Part shown: piece after piece, positions 1 through 6,597 of the stretch
Position numbering within the stretch: position 1 is the first letter of the stretch
Layout: each line of letters begins with the position of its first letter
NCBI GenBank assembly: GCA_005878685.1
Contig: VBLN01000146.1
Span: 1-6,644, forward strand
Reading direction: 5' to 3'
Origin: Deltaproteobacteria bacterium
GTDB taxonomy: Bacteria; Desulfobacterota; Binatia; UBA9968
Length of the DNA stretch: 6,644 bases
Position numbers and translations under genes: made by a program
The notes under the pieces: generated by a model
Seen by the model: the letters and a program-made list of their open reading frames with translations, nothing else
Told to the model about the DNA's origin: nothing
Database searches by the model: none

Positions 1-708
1 TCGGGGCTTCTGGACCTCAGGCGGAGTTTCCTGGCCGGCAGTGGCAAGAATTTCGGCGATGCCGAACAGACCGACTGCAACGGGAACTACGCCGATGCCA
101 TCGCCTAGTTCCATTATGCCGTAGGAGAAGCGGAAAAAACCGCTCATGGGGTCGATACCGATCATGCCAGAGAAAAGTCCCAAGACCGCCATGGCCAGTG
201 ATTTGATCATTGAACCGCTGCCCATGTAGCCCAGGACAAGGAGTCCCAGAACCAACAGAGCGGCATATTCCGGCGGGCCGAAGCGCAGGGCGAATCGAGC
301 CAAAGGCGGCGCAAAGAACATGAGGGCGACCACGCTAACGGTCCCAGCGATGTAGGAACCAAAAGCGGAGATTCCCAAGGCCGGGCCTGCCCGCCCCAGG
401 CGCGTCATCGCATACCCATCCAGGCAGGTGACGACGGAGGCCGCCTCGCCGGGAATGCGCATGAGGATCGAGGTCGTGGAGCCTCCGTACATGGCCCCAT
501 AGTAGATCCCGGCAAGCAGGACGATGGCCGTTGTGGCGCTGAGGCCGAAGGTGGCCGGGAGCAAAAGACTGATGCCTGCTAAAGGACCCACGCCTGGAAG
601 AACCCCAACCAGCGTGCCAATCAGGCAGCCGACAAATGCGTAGAGTAGAACCGTCGGCTGGAAAGCGACAGAAAAACCCAAGGCCAGATTTTGCAGTGTC
701 TCCGCCAT
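1..708 (-). CDS. tctA: Tripartite tricarboxylate transporter large permease TctA, N-terminal half (runs off the left edge)
   Basis: This is the large membrane subunit of a TTT-family secondary transporter, which moves tricarboxylates or related carboxylates across the inner membrane with TctB and a periplasmic TctC protein. I translated 236 uninterrupted codons from the ATG at 708-706 to the window edge. The family usually has about 500 residues, so roughly the second half is missing. Hydrophobic segments alternate with the glycine-rich family signatures: GVLPGVGPLAGISLLLPATF near residues 34-53, then YYGAMYGGSTTSILMRIPGE at about 69-88, then GYAMTRLGRAGPALGIS. The ATG shares one base with the tctB stop (TGATG), so translational coupling is likely; an AGGG at 714-717 lies 5 bases upstream. 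The substrate cannot be read from this part. The family assignment is secure. Confidence 0.93.
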   Translation of the reverse strand, partial: MAETLQNLALGFSVAFQPTVLLYAFVGCLIGTLVGVLPGVGPLAGISLLLPATFGLSATTAIVLLAGIYYGAMYGGSTTSILMRIPGEAASVVTCLDGYAMTRLGRAGPALGISAFGSYIAGTVSVVALMFFAPPLARFALRFGPPEYAALLVLGLLVLGYMGSGSMIKSLAMAVLGLFSGMIGIDPMSGFFRFSYGIMELGDGIGVVPVAVGLFGIAEILATAGQETPPEVQKPR

Positions 709-1154
709 CAGAACCCTAGTGGACTCAGAGGTAAAGGAACCCGGAGGAAGTTATAAAACACCCAGAAGGAGCCCACGGAAAGTCCCACGGCGAGAGACAA
801 AACCAAAGTCAGTCTTAACCTCTCCACAATGCCTAGCAGAAAAAAGAGCAATAGGAACATCGTAGCCTGGTATCCGATTCGCTCAAGGGTCAGCGCGGCA
901 AAACCACAGGCGGCCAAAATAGCCAGGGCATGTTTTCCCTCAGTCCATTCTAATGACCTGAATCTGGCAGAGTCACGGCCTATGAGTGTAATGAGAAGGC
1001 CGAGTCCAGCTAAGAGTAAAGCTAAGATAGTCGGCATGTAGCCGGGTCCTGGGTTATGCAAGGTCCCAAGCGGCAGGGTCCGGTTGCTTTCCCAGACTAT
1101 GAGAAAGGCCACAAGAAAAAGGACAGCTCCGCTGATGCGGTCCAACTTACTCAC
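708..1154 (-). CDS. tctB: Tripartite tricarboxylate transporter small permease TctB
   Basis: This is the small, poorly conserved membrane subunit of a TTT transporter, 148 residues long, which is usual for the family. It shows four or five hydrophobic segments (about residues 8-22, 40-60, 75-92, 96-110 and 114-135). The first loop carries the LPLGTLHNPGPGYMP pattern typical of TctB proteins, which have a G-P-G-F/Y-x-P element before the second helix. The start is GTG, supported by AGAGGA at 1163-1168 with an 8-base spacer. The identity rests on this pattern plus the directly overlapping tctA, which is the standard tctB-tctA order. The usual preceding tctC is absent: cca sits 40 bp upstream instead. 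TctB alone has no known transport activity. Confidence 0.9.
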   Translation of the reverse strand: MSKLDRISGAVLFLVAFLIVWESNRTLPLGTLHNPGPGYMPTILALLLAGLGLLITLIGRDSARFRSLEWTEGKHALAILAACGFAALTLERIGYQATMFLLLFFLLGIVERLRLTLVLSLAVGLSVGSFWVFYNFLRVPLPLSPLGF

Positions 1155-1162
1155 GAGAGACT

Positions 1163-1168
1163 TCCTCT
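1163..1168 (-). promoter_or_regulatory. Ribosome binding site for tctB
   Basis: AGAGGA on the minus strand lies 8 bases before the GTG at 1154-1152. It supports a GTG rather than ATG start for tctB. No convincing promoter hexamers were seen in the 40 bp between cca and tctB, so readthrough from cca is the simplest explanation for tctBA expression. Confidence 0.6.
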
Positions 1169-1194
1169 AATACAGGGCTAAGACAAAGTAAAGG

Positions 1195-2505
1195 CTATGG
1201 TCTCTTGTATCGTTGGGTTACCCACTCGATCGCTTGTTCCTTCGTGCCGATCTCGCCCTCCAGTTGCGCCTCCTCGATTCCTTTGAGGATCGTTTGGAAA
1301 ATCGGCCCGGGTGAAAGCCCCATGGCGATCAGGTCCTGGCCTCCGAGAAGAGGTTGGGGGCGGATCTCCTCCTGCTTGAGTTCGGCCATCTTCTGTTGGC
1401 AGAACTCATAGTACTGGAGGTCCCCGTTTGCAGCTAGGGCATCGATGCGAGTGAGCTCCAAAAGCTCGCGAACCCCTTCCTCCCGGAGAAAACGCTTGAG
1501 CGTGCTGAGCCGCATCTTGGGTGCCTGCGTGTGACGGAGATGGTTCTTCACCAAATAGGCAACTCTCTCCCAGACCGCTCGGCTCCGTTTCAAGCGCTTT
1601 AGAATCTCTACGGCCATCTCTGCCCCTTTCTCGGTGTGGCTGTAAAAGGTGATGCGATTCCCGTCCTTGTTGATGCAGAGCGGCTTCGCGATGTCGTGCA
1701 GCAGACAACCATAGGCGAGGGACTCCGTGGGGTTTGTCAGATAATCCAAAGCCAAAAGCGTGTGGGTGAAGACATCCCCTTCTGGATGAAAATCAGGGGT
1801 TTGTTCGACCCCCTTCATTGCCGCGACTTCGGGCAATAGTGTTTTAAGCAGCCGGGACGCATCTAGGAGGTCAAAGCCCTTCTTGGCCCCGCCCTCCATG
1901 AGGATGCGCGTGATTTCTTCTCCGATCCTCTCCCAAGCAATCTGAGTGGTCGTTGGGGCCTGCTGTTCGATGGCCCTGAAGGTATTCTCTTCAATTGAAA
2001 AGCCGAGGCTGGCGGCAAAGCGCACGGCCCGCACCATCCGCAGGCGGTCCTCCTGAAATCGTTCGTCGGGATTTCCTATGGCCCGGACGATGCGACGCTT
2101 CAGATCTTCCTTTCCCCCAACCAAATCAATGAGGCGGTCTCCGATCGGATCATACATCATTCCGTTGATTGTAAAATCACGCCGGAAAATATCCTCCTGC
2201 AGGCTGGCAAAGCGGACGTGGCTGGGCCGGCGGCCGTCGAGATAAGGCCCGTCATAGCGGAAAGTGGCAACTTCGAAAGGCTCCCCGTCGAGAAGGACGA
2301 GGATGACGCCGAACTGCGTTCCAACCGCCAGGGTCTGAGGAAAAACTGTCCGTATCGTTTCCGGCTTAGCGTCAGTGGCGATGTCGAAATCCTGCGGGGG
2401 CTTGCCGAGCAGGTCGTCCCGGACACAACCTCCCGCGAGGTAGGCCTCGTAGCCCTCTTCGCGAAGGCGCTTTATTATGGAGAACGCCTTTTCCCTCTGC
2501 GACAC
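1195..2505 (-). CDS. cca: CCA tRNA nucleotidyltransferase / poly(A) polymerase-family protein with HD domain
   Basis: This is a class II nucleotidyltransferase that adds or repairs the 3' CCA end of tRNAs in the cytoplasm, using CTP and ATP without a template. The 436 residues carry the full set of landmarks: GGCVRD at 25-30 (head-domain GG/RD motif), the metal-binding pair D39 and D41 in DFDIAT, RRDFTINGM at 108-116, and the nucleotide-selecting EDRLR with E152, D153 and R156. A C-terminal HD phosphohydrolase-type domain follows, with HPEGDVFTHT around H248, HD at 270-271 and SHTEKGAE around H290. Length fits bacterial CCA enzymes with an HD domain. The start is GTG with AGAGG 6 bases upstream. 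Some bacteria split CCA addition between separate C-adding and A-adding enzymes of this family, and one sequence cannot separate these; poly(A) polymerase is less likely. It sits between a response regulator and tctB, with no obvious functional link to either. Confidence 0.93.
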   Translation of the reverse strand: MSQREKAFSIIKRLREEGYEAYLAGGCVRDDLLGKPPQDFDIATDAKPETIRTVFPQTLAVGTQFGVILVLLDGEPFEVATFRYDGPYLDGRRPSHVRFASLQEDIFRRDFTINGMMYDPIGDRLIDLVGGKEDLKRRIVRAIGNPDERFQEDRLRMVRAVRFAASLGFSIEENTFRAIEQQAPTTTQIAWERIGEEITRILMEGGAKKGFDLLDASRLLKTLLPEVAAMKGVEQTPDFHPEGDVFTHTLLALDYLTNPTESLAYGCLLHDIAKPLCINKDGNRITFYSHTEKGAEMAVEILKRLKRSRAVWERVAYLVKNHLRHTQAPKMRLSTLKRFLREEGVRELLELTRIDALAANGDLQYYEFCQQKMAELKQEEIRPQPLLGGQDLIAMGLSPGPIFQTILKGIEEAQLEGEIGTKEQAIEWVTQRYKRP

Positions 2506-2511
2506 GGAGAA

Positions 2512-2516
2512 CCTCT
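2512..2516 (-). promoter_or_regulatory. Ribosome binding site for cca
   Basis: AGAGG on the minus strand lies 6 bases before the GTG at 2505-2503. It fixes the GTG start, since no ATG is available near the conserved N-terminus. Confidence 0.55.
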
Positions 2517-2541
2517 GAGGTCTACTTTTGGGGCGGATGGG

Positions 2542-2568
2542 AAAAAGAGGCGCAGGGAGAGCGCTGCG
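2542..2568 (-). terminator. Possible weak intrinsic terminator between the response regulator and cca
   Basis: On the minus strand CGCAG (2568-2564) and CTGCG (2555-2551) can form a 5-bp GC-rich stem with an 8-base loop, followed after four bases by TTTTT (2546-2542). It begins 3 bases after the receiver stop codon, a good place for a terminator. The stem is short and separated from the T-run, so termination may be partial or absent. Confidence 0.3.
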
Positions 2569-2571
2569 TGA

Positions 2572-2955
2572 TTAGTGGATTGAATCCCCCAGTGTGGGTA
2601 TGTACTCCTGGACTTTTTCCCGAAGCTCCTGAAAGGTGAACGGCTTTACGATGTAATCGTTGCACCCCGCTTCGATGCATGACTTGAGATCCGATTCTCT
2701 GAAGAGAGCTGTGGCCGCTACTATCGGAATACTCTGTGTGTCGGGATTCGAGCGCAGGATCCGGGTGGCTTTCCAACCGTCCATTCCAGGCATCATGATA
2801 TCCATAAGGATCAACTGGGGCTTTTCTCGTAGGGCCTTCTCGACTCCTTCGCTCCCATGCTTGGCGGGAATGGCCGCAAAGCCCATCAACTCCATCTGCC
2901 ATATGAGCAGCTCGCGCATGTCCGGATGGTCTTCTACGACAAGGACTTTCTTCAT
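2572..2955 (-). CDS. Single-domain response regulator (CheY-like receiver)
   Basis: This is a cytoplasmic phosphoacceptor domain with no output domain, 127 residues from the preferred start. All receiver landmarks are present (numbered from the ATG at 2955): the acidic pair E8-D9 in VVEDHPDMREL, the phosphorylated D52 in LILMDIMMPGMDGW, the switch threonine T82 in VAATA, and K104 in YIVKPF. It should therefore be phosphorylated by a histidine kinase, and it can act only through protein contacts; no kinase is in the window. A TTG at 2967-2965 would add four residues, but a strong promoter places transcription start near 2971. The ATG, giving MKKVLVVEDH, is therefore preferred. The leader is then only about 16 bases and has no good Shine-Dalgarno (GGGCG at best). 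The pathway it serves is unknown. Confidence 0.93.
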   Translation of the reverse strand: MKKVLVVEDHPDMRELLIWQMELMGFAAIPAKHGSEGVEKALREKPQLILMDIMMPGMDGWKATRILRSNPDTQSIPIVAATALFRESDLKSCIEAGCNDYIVKPFTFQELREKVQEYIPTLGDSIH

Positions 2956-2977
2956 AGGGACGCCCAACGATTGGCGG

Positions 2978-3006
2978 ATTATGGCGAAGCGCAGCTTCTA
3001 TGTCAA
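2978..3006 (-). promoter_or_regulatory. Sigma70-type promoter of the response regulator gene
   Basis: On the minus strand a perfect -35 TTGACA (3006-3001) is followed by a 17-bp spacer and a -10 CATAAT (2983-2978), five of six matches to consensus. Predicted initiation is at an A near 2971-2972, about 16 bases before the receiver ATG. This separates the receiver from the upstream glycosyltransferase operon. The spacer contains an inverted repeat (2986-2998). Confidence 0.75.
2986..2998. repeat. Palindrome inside the promoter spacer
   Basis: GAAGC, a 3-base centre, then GCTTC form a 5-bp inverted repeat exactly between the -35 and -10 hexamers. A repressor operator in this position would block polymerase directly. 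No second copy was noticed in the window, so a chance palindrome is equally possible. No T-run follows, so it is not a terminator for the upstream gene. Confidence 0.3.
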
Positions 3007-3034
3007 GAGCAGGGGTTCTCTTTACCACGGCTCC

Positions 3035-4720
3035 TTATTGAGCTTCCGTAGATATTCTTTCGAGATCAGGAAGGGGAGTGTTTGCCGTGACCTCTGCAAG
3101 AACCATATGGTGCCTGCCCGCAGGCCCTTTACCCTCGCTTCTGTCCAGAAGTCTTAAGCCTTTTTGCGCTTGCATCTTCTTCCATTCCTCCTCCCACATG
3201 AGCACGAAGAAAGGCGGCTGCAACTCTCTCCCGCTCTCACGGTATGAGGCGATGTGCCTGCCGGCATAGAAAATCGCGCCATAATCAAAGGACTGGTAGA
3301 AAAGCAGCGGAGATTTTCCTTCCACCTTGCGCTTTACCCGTTCCATAAACGGCTTCAGCGTTCGCTCTCCGGCAATAAAGGGGTAGTAAAGGTCTTTAAC
3401 AATCACCGCAGTTGCAGTCGTCATGATCGCGAGCGAGACGAACGCCCAGTTCCAGCTCCTTCTTAATAGTACGCAGGCTAGAAGAAAAGCAGCCAGGCAG
3501 ATTGATGTCAGCAAAGAGGGAGCGATCTTTGCGTGTAGAAAGAGGGATAAGATTCCACCATTGTTAATTTCAAAGGGATACCAGCCTGGAGAGCGTAATA
3601 AGAAAGTGCCAGCAACAAACAGATAGCAAGCCGCAAGAAGGTATCCTGGCAGCCGGACGAGCCAAAGGGGGTGGACCTCTCCCTGGTCCAATTTTACCCA
3701 CCAGGCGCCAAGGAGGAGAGCCGCTGCTGGATAAAGGGGAAGGATGTAAACGCCGCGTTTCCCCAAGGATAGAGAAAAAAAGAGAAACACAACAGCGAGC
3801 CAAACCAGCGGATAGTGAAGATGCTCTTCCCGCAGCCGATGGCGTTGAGCGCAAAGATAGAGGCACAGAGAAGGCAAGAAGAGGCTCCAGGGGGCCGTGA
3901 TTACAAGGAAGACAGGAATATAATAATAAAAGGGCTGGTAGTGACCTTCCACTCCGGCCGCTGTCAACAGGTTCTCATCAACGATCTGCCTGAGAAGGAA
4001 TCTTTGTCCTCCCTTCCAGGTAGCCAGTCCATACCAGGAACCAGCTACCAGAAGAAAAAGGGCGGCACTGGGCAGCATGTGGAGTTTCTTCAAGAAGACC
4101 AGGTTCCGTTCAATGCAAAGGAACACGAAGATGGTGAGAGATGGAAGCAAGATGCCCACGGGCCCTTTGGCTAGCGTGGCGAGAGCCAAAAGTACAGCCA
4201 GTCCAAGACTCTCTGCTTTAGTGCTTCTTCCGTTTCGATAAAGAGAGAAAAATAGAAGAAGAGCTGCGACTGTGAAAAAAGCTAGAGTCATATCTACCTG
4301 CGCAATGACCGCCGTCTGCCACCATTCGGGACTGGTGGCCAAGACAAAGGCTGAAACAATGCCTGCCTTTTTTCCCCATAGACGCGCTCCGGCCAGATAG
4401 GTGAGAAACACGCCGAGAGTTGCGAACAGAGCGGAGGGGAAGCGCACAGAAAACTCATCCACTCGGCCCAAGACTTTGGCTACAAGGATTCCGAACCAAT
4501 GAAAGAGTGGCGGCTTAAACGGGATATAATCCGCGTTCACTAACGGGAGAATCCAGTTCCCGGAAGAAGACATTTCCCAGACGACCAGCCCTTCACGCGG
4601 TTCGCCTCGACTGTAGAAGGGGATATCCCCCAATTTCCAGAAGAACAGCAGGAAGCACAGAACCACGAGGAGAAGGGGATATCCCAATGTTCGAGCATTC
4701 AAGCTTTTAAGGACGTCCAT
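3035..4720 (-). CDS. ArnT/PMT-like membrane glycosyltransferase (GT-C fold)
   Basis: This polytopic inner-membrane enzyme probably transfers a sugar from a polyprenyl-phosphate donor to a lipid or glycan acceptor on the periplasmic side. From the ATG at 4720 it has 561 residues, typical of ArnT-like proteins. Many hydrophobic helices follow a first one at about residues 13-30. The first periplasmic loop holds the family block: FYSRGEPREG at 35-44, GNWILPLVNADYIPFKPPLF at 54-73. A second loop carries QVDMTL with D143. A soluble C-terminal region of roughly 100 residues follows the last helix. Where ArnT has a D-E-x-R catalytic-loop pattern, this protein has G-E-P-R. The frame extends to an ATG at 4762, but 4720 has a ribosome site and gives a compact N-terminus. 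The start overlaps the asnB end by 14 bp. Donor and acceptor are unknown, so no arnT symbol is given. Confidence 0.88.
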   Translation of the reverse strand: MDVLKSLNARTLGYPLLLVVLCFLLFFWKLGDIPFYSRGEPREGLVVWEMSSSGNWILPLVNADYIPFKPPLFHWFGILVAKVLGRVDEFSVRFPSALFATLGVFLTYLAGARLWGKKAGIVSAFVLATSPEWWQTAVIAQVDMTLAFFTVAALLLFFSLYRNGRSTKAESLGLAVLLALATLAKGPVGILLPSLTIFVFLCIERNLVFLKKLHMLPSAALFLLVAGSWYGLATWKGGQRFLLRQIVDENLLTAAGVEGHYQPFYYYIPVFLVITAPWSLFLPSLCLYLCAQRHRLREEHLHYPLVWLAVVFLFFSLSLGKRGVYILPLYPAAALLLGAWWVKLDQGEVHPLWLVRLPGYLLAACYLFVAGTFLLRSPGWYPFEINNGGILSLFLHAKIAPSLLTSICLAAFLLACVLLRRSWNWAFVSLAIMTTATAVIVKDLYYPFIAGERTLKPFMERVKRKVEGKSPLLFYQSFDYGAIFYAGRHIASYRESGRELQPPFFVLMWEEEWKKMQAQKGLRLLDRSEGKGPAGRHHMVLAEVTANTPLPDLERISTEAQ

Positions 4721-5456
4721 AGGTTCTCCGCGCGCAACCCATAGCTCCAATGTACCTCTCATACCAGATCTGAAATACCAGCAGTGTCCATAGAGGTTCC
4801 CGGTTATCTTTCTTTTTTGTCAACTGCTCGTCTATCAGGCGATGGACGTATGGGTAATGAAAAATTCCTTGCCGCTGAATCCTCTCTTCGCTTAAATAGT
4901 CTAACATTAATTCTTTCAGCTCTCCCATAAGCCATTTGGAAACGGGAATGCCAAATCCTCTTTTTTGTCTGTAAATGACCTTTCGGGGAAGAAATCCTTC
5001 CGCTGCCTTTTTGAGCAGATATTTGGTTTTGAAGCCTTTGAGCTTATAATCCATGGGAAGACGACAAACAAATTCAACAAAGTCGTGATCTAGTAGCGGA
5101 CATCTTACCTCTAAGCCATTTGCCATACTGGCGCGGTCAACCGTCACCAGATTGTTGTCCTGCAGATAGAGCTTCATGGAAAGGTAGAGTATCCTCTCCA
5201 TTTCCTTTGTCAGTCCGCTCTCTTTCACGTAGCGGAAGATATCCTCGTAACAATTATCATTTTGCAGCTCCACTTGAATTTCGGGGATTAGCAGATTTCT
5301 CTTTTCCATGTTGCTAAAGGCCCCTCGCCATAAAAAGAACCGTATTTCAGAAGAGACCCCGACTCCTTTGAGGAACTGCTTGATCTTGAAATCCGTGCTC
5401 AAGTATCCGTGAGATACAGGTAGATTGGACGCCAGTCCTCTGAGGGCTGACTTCAT
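4707..5456 (-). CDS. AsnB-type amidotransferase, C-terminal fragment downstream of the frame break
   Basis: This frame holds the second half of the asparagine-synthetase domain. The 249 residues include LPVSHGYLSTDFKIKQFLKG at 12-31 and the family motif VDRASMANGLEVRCPLLDHD at 106-125, in which the arginine and aspartates help shape the ATP and substrate pocket. KRGFGIPVSKW at 165-175 and a typical WTLLVFQIWYERY tail follow. Homology continues upstream of the nominal ATG: the same frame reads FYDALPGF back to 5480, so the ATG at 5456 is an internal methionine and not a native start. It also lacks a ribosome site. Without the N-terminal ATP-pyrophosphatase loop the fragment should be inactive alone. 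It overlaps the glycosyltransferase start by 14 bp. Confidence 0.8.
   Translation of the reverse strand: MKSALRGLASNLPVSHGYLSTDFKIKQFLKGVGVSSEIRFFLWRGAFSNMEKRNLLIPEIQVELQNDNCYEDIFRYVKESGLTKEMERILYLSMKLYLQDNNLVTVDRASMANGLEVRCPLLDHDFVEFVCRLPMDYKLKGFKTKYLLKKAAEGFLPRKVIYRQKRGFGIPVSKWLMGELKELMLDYLSEERIQRQGIFHYPYVHRLIDEQLTKKKDNREPLWTLLVFQIWYERYIGAMGCARRTYGRP
4726..4729 (-). promoter_or_regulatory. Ribosome binding site selecting the 4720 start of the glycosyltransferase
   Basis: GGAG on the minus strand lies 5 bases before the ATG at 4720-4718. It sits inside the last codons of asnB, so translation of the two genes is probably coupled. It argues against the upstream ATG at 4762. Confidence 0.5.
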
Positions 5457-6597
5457 GAACCCGGGCAGCGCATCGTAAAAAGAGCTCGTCTCCGCCGTCC
5501 CCGCTGAGCACCACTTTCATTTTGTGGGACGCAAATTGCGATAGAAGATAAAGAGGAAGGATGGAAGGATCCGCTAAAGGTTCATCCAAAACATCCGGCA
5601 GTCTTTCGACCATCCTCAACATTTCCTGGGCGTGAAAAATCTTGACGTGCGGCTTAATACCAAGCCCCTGAGCAATCTGTAGCGCATAACGGCTTTCATC
5701 GAATGATGGCTCGTCAAATCCTATAGTAAAGCACTCAAGCTGTTGACTAGCCCTCGCTGCAAACGCGGCAACGAGGCCCGAGTCGATGCCCCCGCTGACA
5801 AACAGCCCGACAGGCACGTCGGCCACGAGCCTGTCCCTCACCGCTTTGTCTAAGATTTCTCTTAGTTCTTCCGTATACTGCTCCTCGGTTCTGTCAGCTA
5901 TCGGATAGTCCTCTATAGGGATGTCCCAGTATTTGGACAGGCTCACTTTGCCGTGGCGGTAAAGTAGATAATGGCCCGGTTCCAGTTTTTTGATCGACTT
6001 GAAGATGGTGTCCGGGGCGGGGACGTATTCGTAAGTCAGATACTTACTCAGCGATTTCAGGTCTAATTCTCTAATCATGTCCGGATGTTGAAGCAGCGCC
6101 TTAATTTCTGAGGCGAATACGATGCCGCTGGGAGTGACGGAATAATGGATGGGCTTTTTCCCGATTCTGTCCCTTCCTAAGAAGAGCGTCTTCGTCTTGT
6201 TATCCCATAGGGCGAAGGCAAACATTCCCCTGAGGCTTTCGAGACACTGCGTTCCCCTCTCCTCGTAAAGGTGGATAATGACCTCGGTGTCTGAGTTGGA
6301 TCTAAATCTATGGCCCTTTTTTTCGAGTTCTTTTCTGAGATCCTTAAAATTGTAAATCTCACCGTTGAATACTATCCAGATAGTCTCATCCTCGTTCGCC
6401 ATGGGCTGTCTGCCCGCAGGAGAGAGATCGATGATGCTGAGCCTTTTATGTCCGAGGCCGATGGACATTTCCGTTGAATTCTGGATCCACTCGGCTTCGT
6501 CGTCGGGGCCTCTGTGTTTCAGGGCATGGCCCATTCTTCGCAGAGTTTCTGGTTCGATGGGCTCCTTTAAGGAAATGTATCCGTAGATGCCGCACAT
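5347..6597 (-). CDS. AsnB-type glutamine-dependent amidotransferase, N-terminal fragment up to the frame break
   Basis: This carries the class II glutaminase domain (about residues 1-215) and the first part of the ATP-dependent synthetase domain. Cys2 (MCGIYGY) is the nucleophile that releases ammonia from glutamine. Other glutaminase landmarks are RLSIIDLS at 52-59, FNGEIYN at 77-83, D103 in NSDTE and GRDRIGKKP at 141-149. The ATP-pyrophosphatase loop SGGIDSG is at 268-274 and SGDGGDELF at 365-373. After F373 (codon 5481-5479) the frame runs into 43 unrelated residues and a stop at 5347. The intact family has about 600-650 residues. Such enzymes occur in asparagine synthesis and, often, in surface-polysaccharide clusters; the neighbouring glycosyltransferase favours the latter. 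The glutaminase domain could still fold, but amide transfer should be lost. The start is ATG with a modest AGGG 8 bases upstream. Confidence 0.85.
   Translation of the reverse strand: MCGIYGYISLKEPIEPETLRRMGHALKHRGPDDEAEWIQNSTEMSIGLGHKRLSIIDLSPAGRQPMANEDETIWIVFNGEIYNFKDLRKELEKKGHRFRSNSDTEVIIHLYEERGTQCLESLRGMFAFALWDNKTKTLFLGRDRIGKKPIHYSVTPSGIVFASEIKALLQHPDMIRELDLKSLSKYLTYEYVPAPDTIFKSIKKLEPGHYLLYRHGKVSLSKYWDIPIEDYPIADRTEEQYTEELREILDKAVRDRLVADVPVGLFVSGGIDSGLVAAFAARASQQLECFTIGFDEPSFDESRYALQIAQGLGIKPHVKIFHAQEMLRMVERLPDVLDEPLADPSILPLYLLSQFASHKMKVVLSGDGGDELFLRCAARVHEVSPQRTGVQSTCISRILEHGFQDQAVPQRSRGLF

Larger units (their letters stand above)
4707..6597 (-). pseudogene. asnB: Disrupted asnB-like gene (both fragments taken together)
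   Basis: The two frames are consecutive pieces of one asparagine synthetase/amidotransferase gene, interrupted at 5477-5481. Joined directly they give about 629 residues reading DELF-YDALPGF. From memory of this family, DELF is nearly always followed by A/G-G-Y and about a dozen more residues before a Y-x-x-L-P segment, so roughly 14 codons appear to be lost along with the frame. That fits an out-of-frame deletion of about 40 bp better than a single-base miscall in the T5 run. Both sides keep well-conserved motifs, so the event is recent or an assembly artefact. Confidence 0.7.

Noticed and set aside
2218..2571. Plus-strand open frame of 117 codons opposite the cca start
   Set aside because: It is fully antisense to conserved Cca motifs, has no family-like features, and looks like a shadow frame.
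2956..2967. TTG start adding four residues to the response regulator
   Set aside because: The predicted transcription start near 2971 leaves almost no leader for it, there is no ribosome site, and MKKVLVVED from the ATG is the usual receiver N-terminus.
2522..3028. Minus-strand open frame of 168 codons spanning the receiver gene
   Set aside because: It overlaps the well-supported receiver in another frame; its Arg/Pro/His-rich product shows no motif and it would cover the promoter and hairpin.
3815..4174. Plus-strand open frame of 119 codons opposite the glycosyltransferase
   Set aside because: It is antisense to membrane-helix codons and its composition looks like reverse-complement translation, with no domain pattern.
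4721..4762. Upstream ATG at 4762 for the glycosyltransferase
   Set aside because: It would add a non-family 14-residue extension and enlarge the asnB overlap to 56 bp; the ATG at 4720 has GGAG at 5 bases.
5476..5482. C-TTT-TTA-like slippery heptamer at the asnB break, suggesting programmed frameshifting
   Set aside because: A -1 slip would enter a frame that stops eight codons later. The downstream half needs +1, and even perfect recoding would leave DELF-YDALP without the conserved GY segment. The T5 run is also short for transcriptional slippage.
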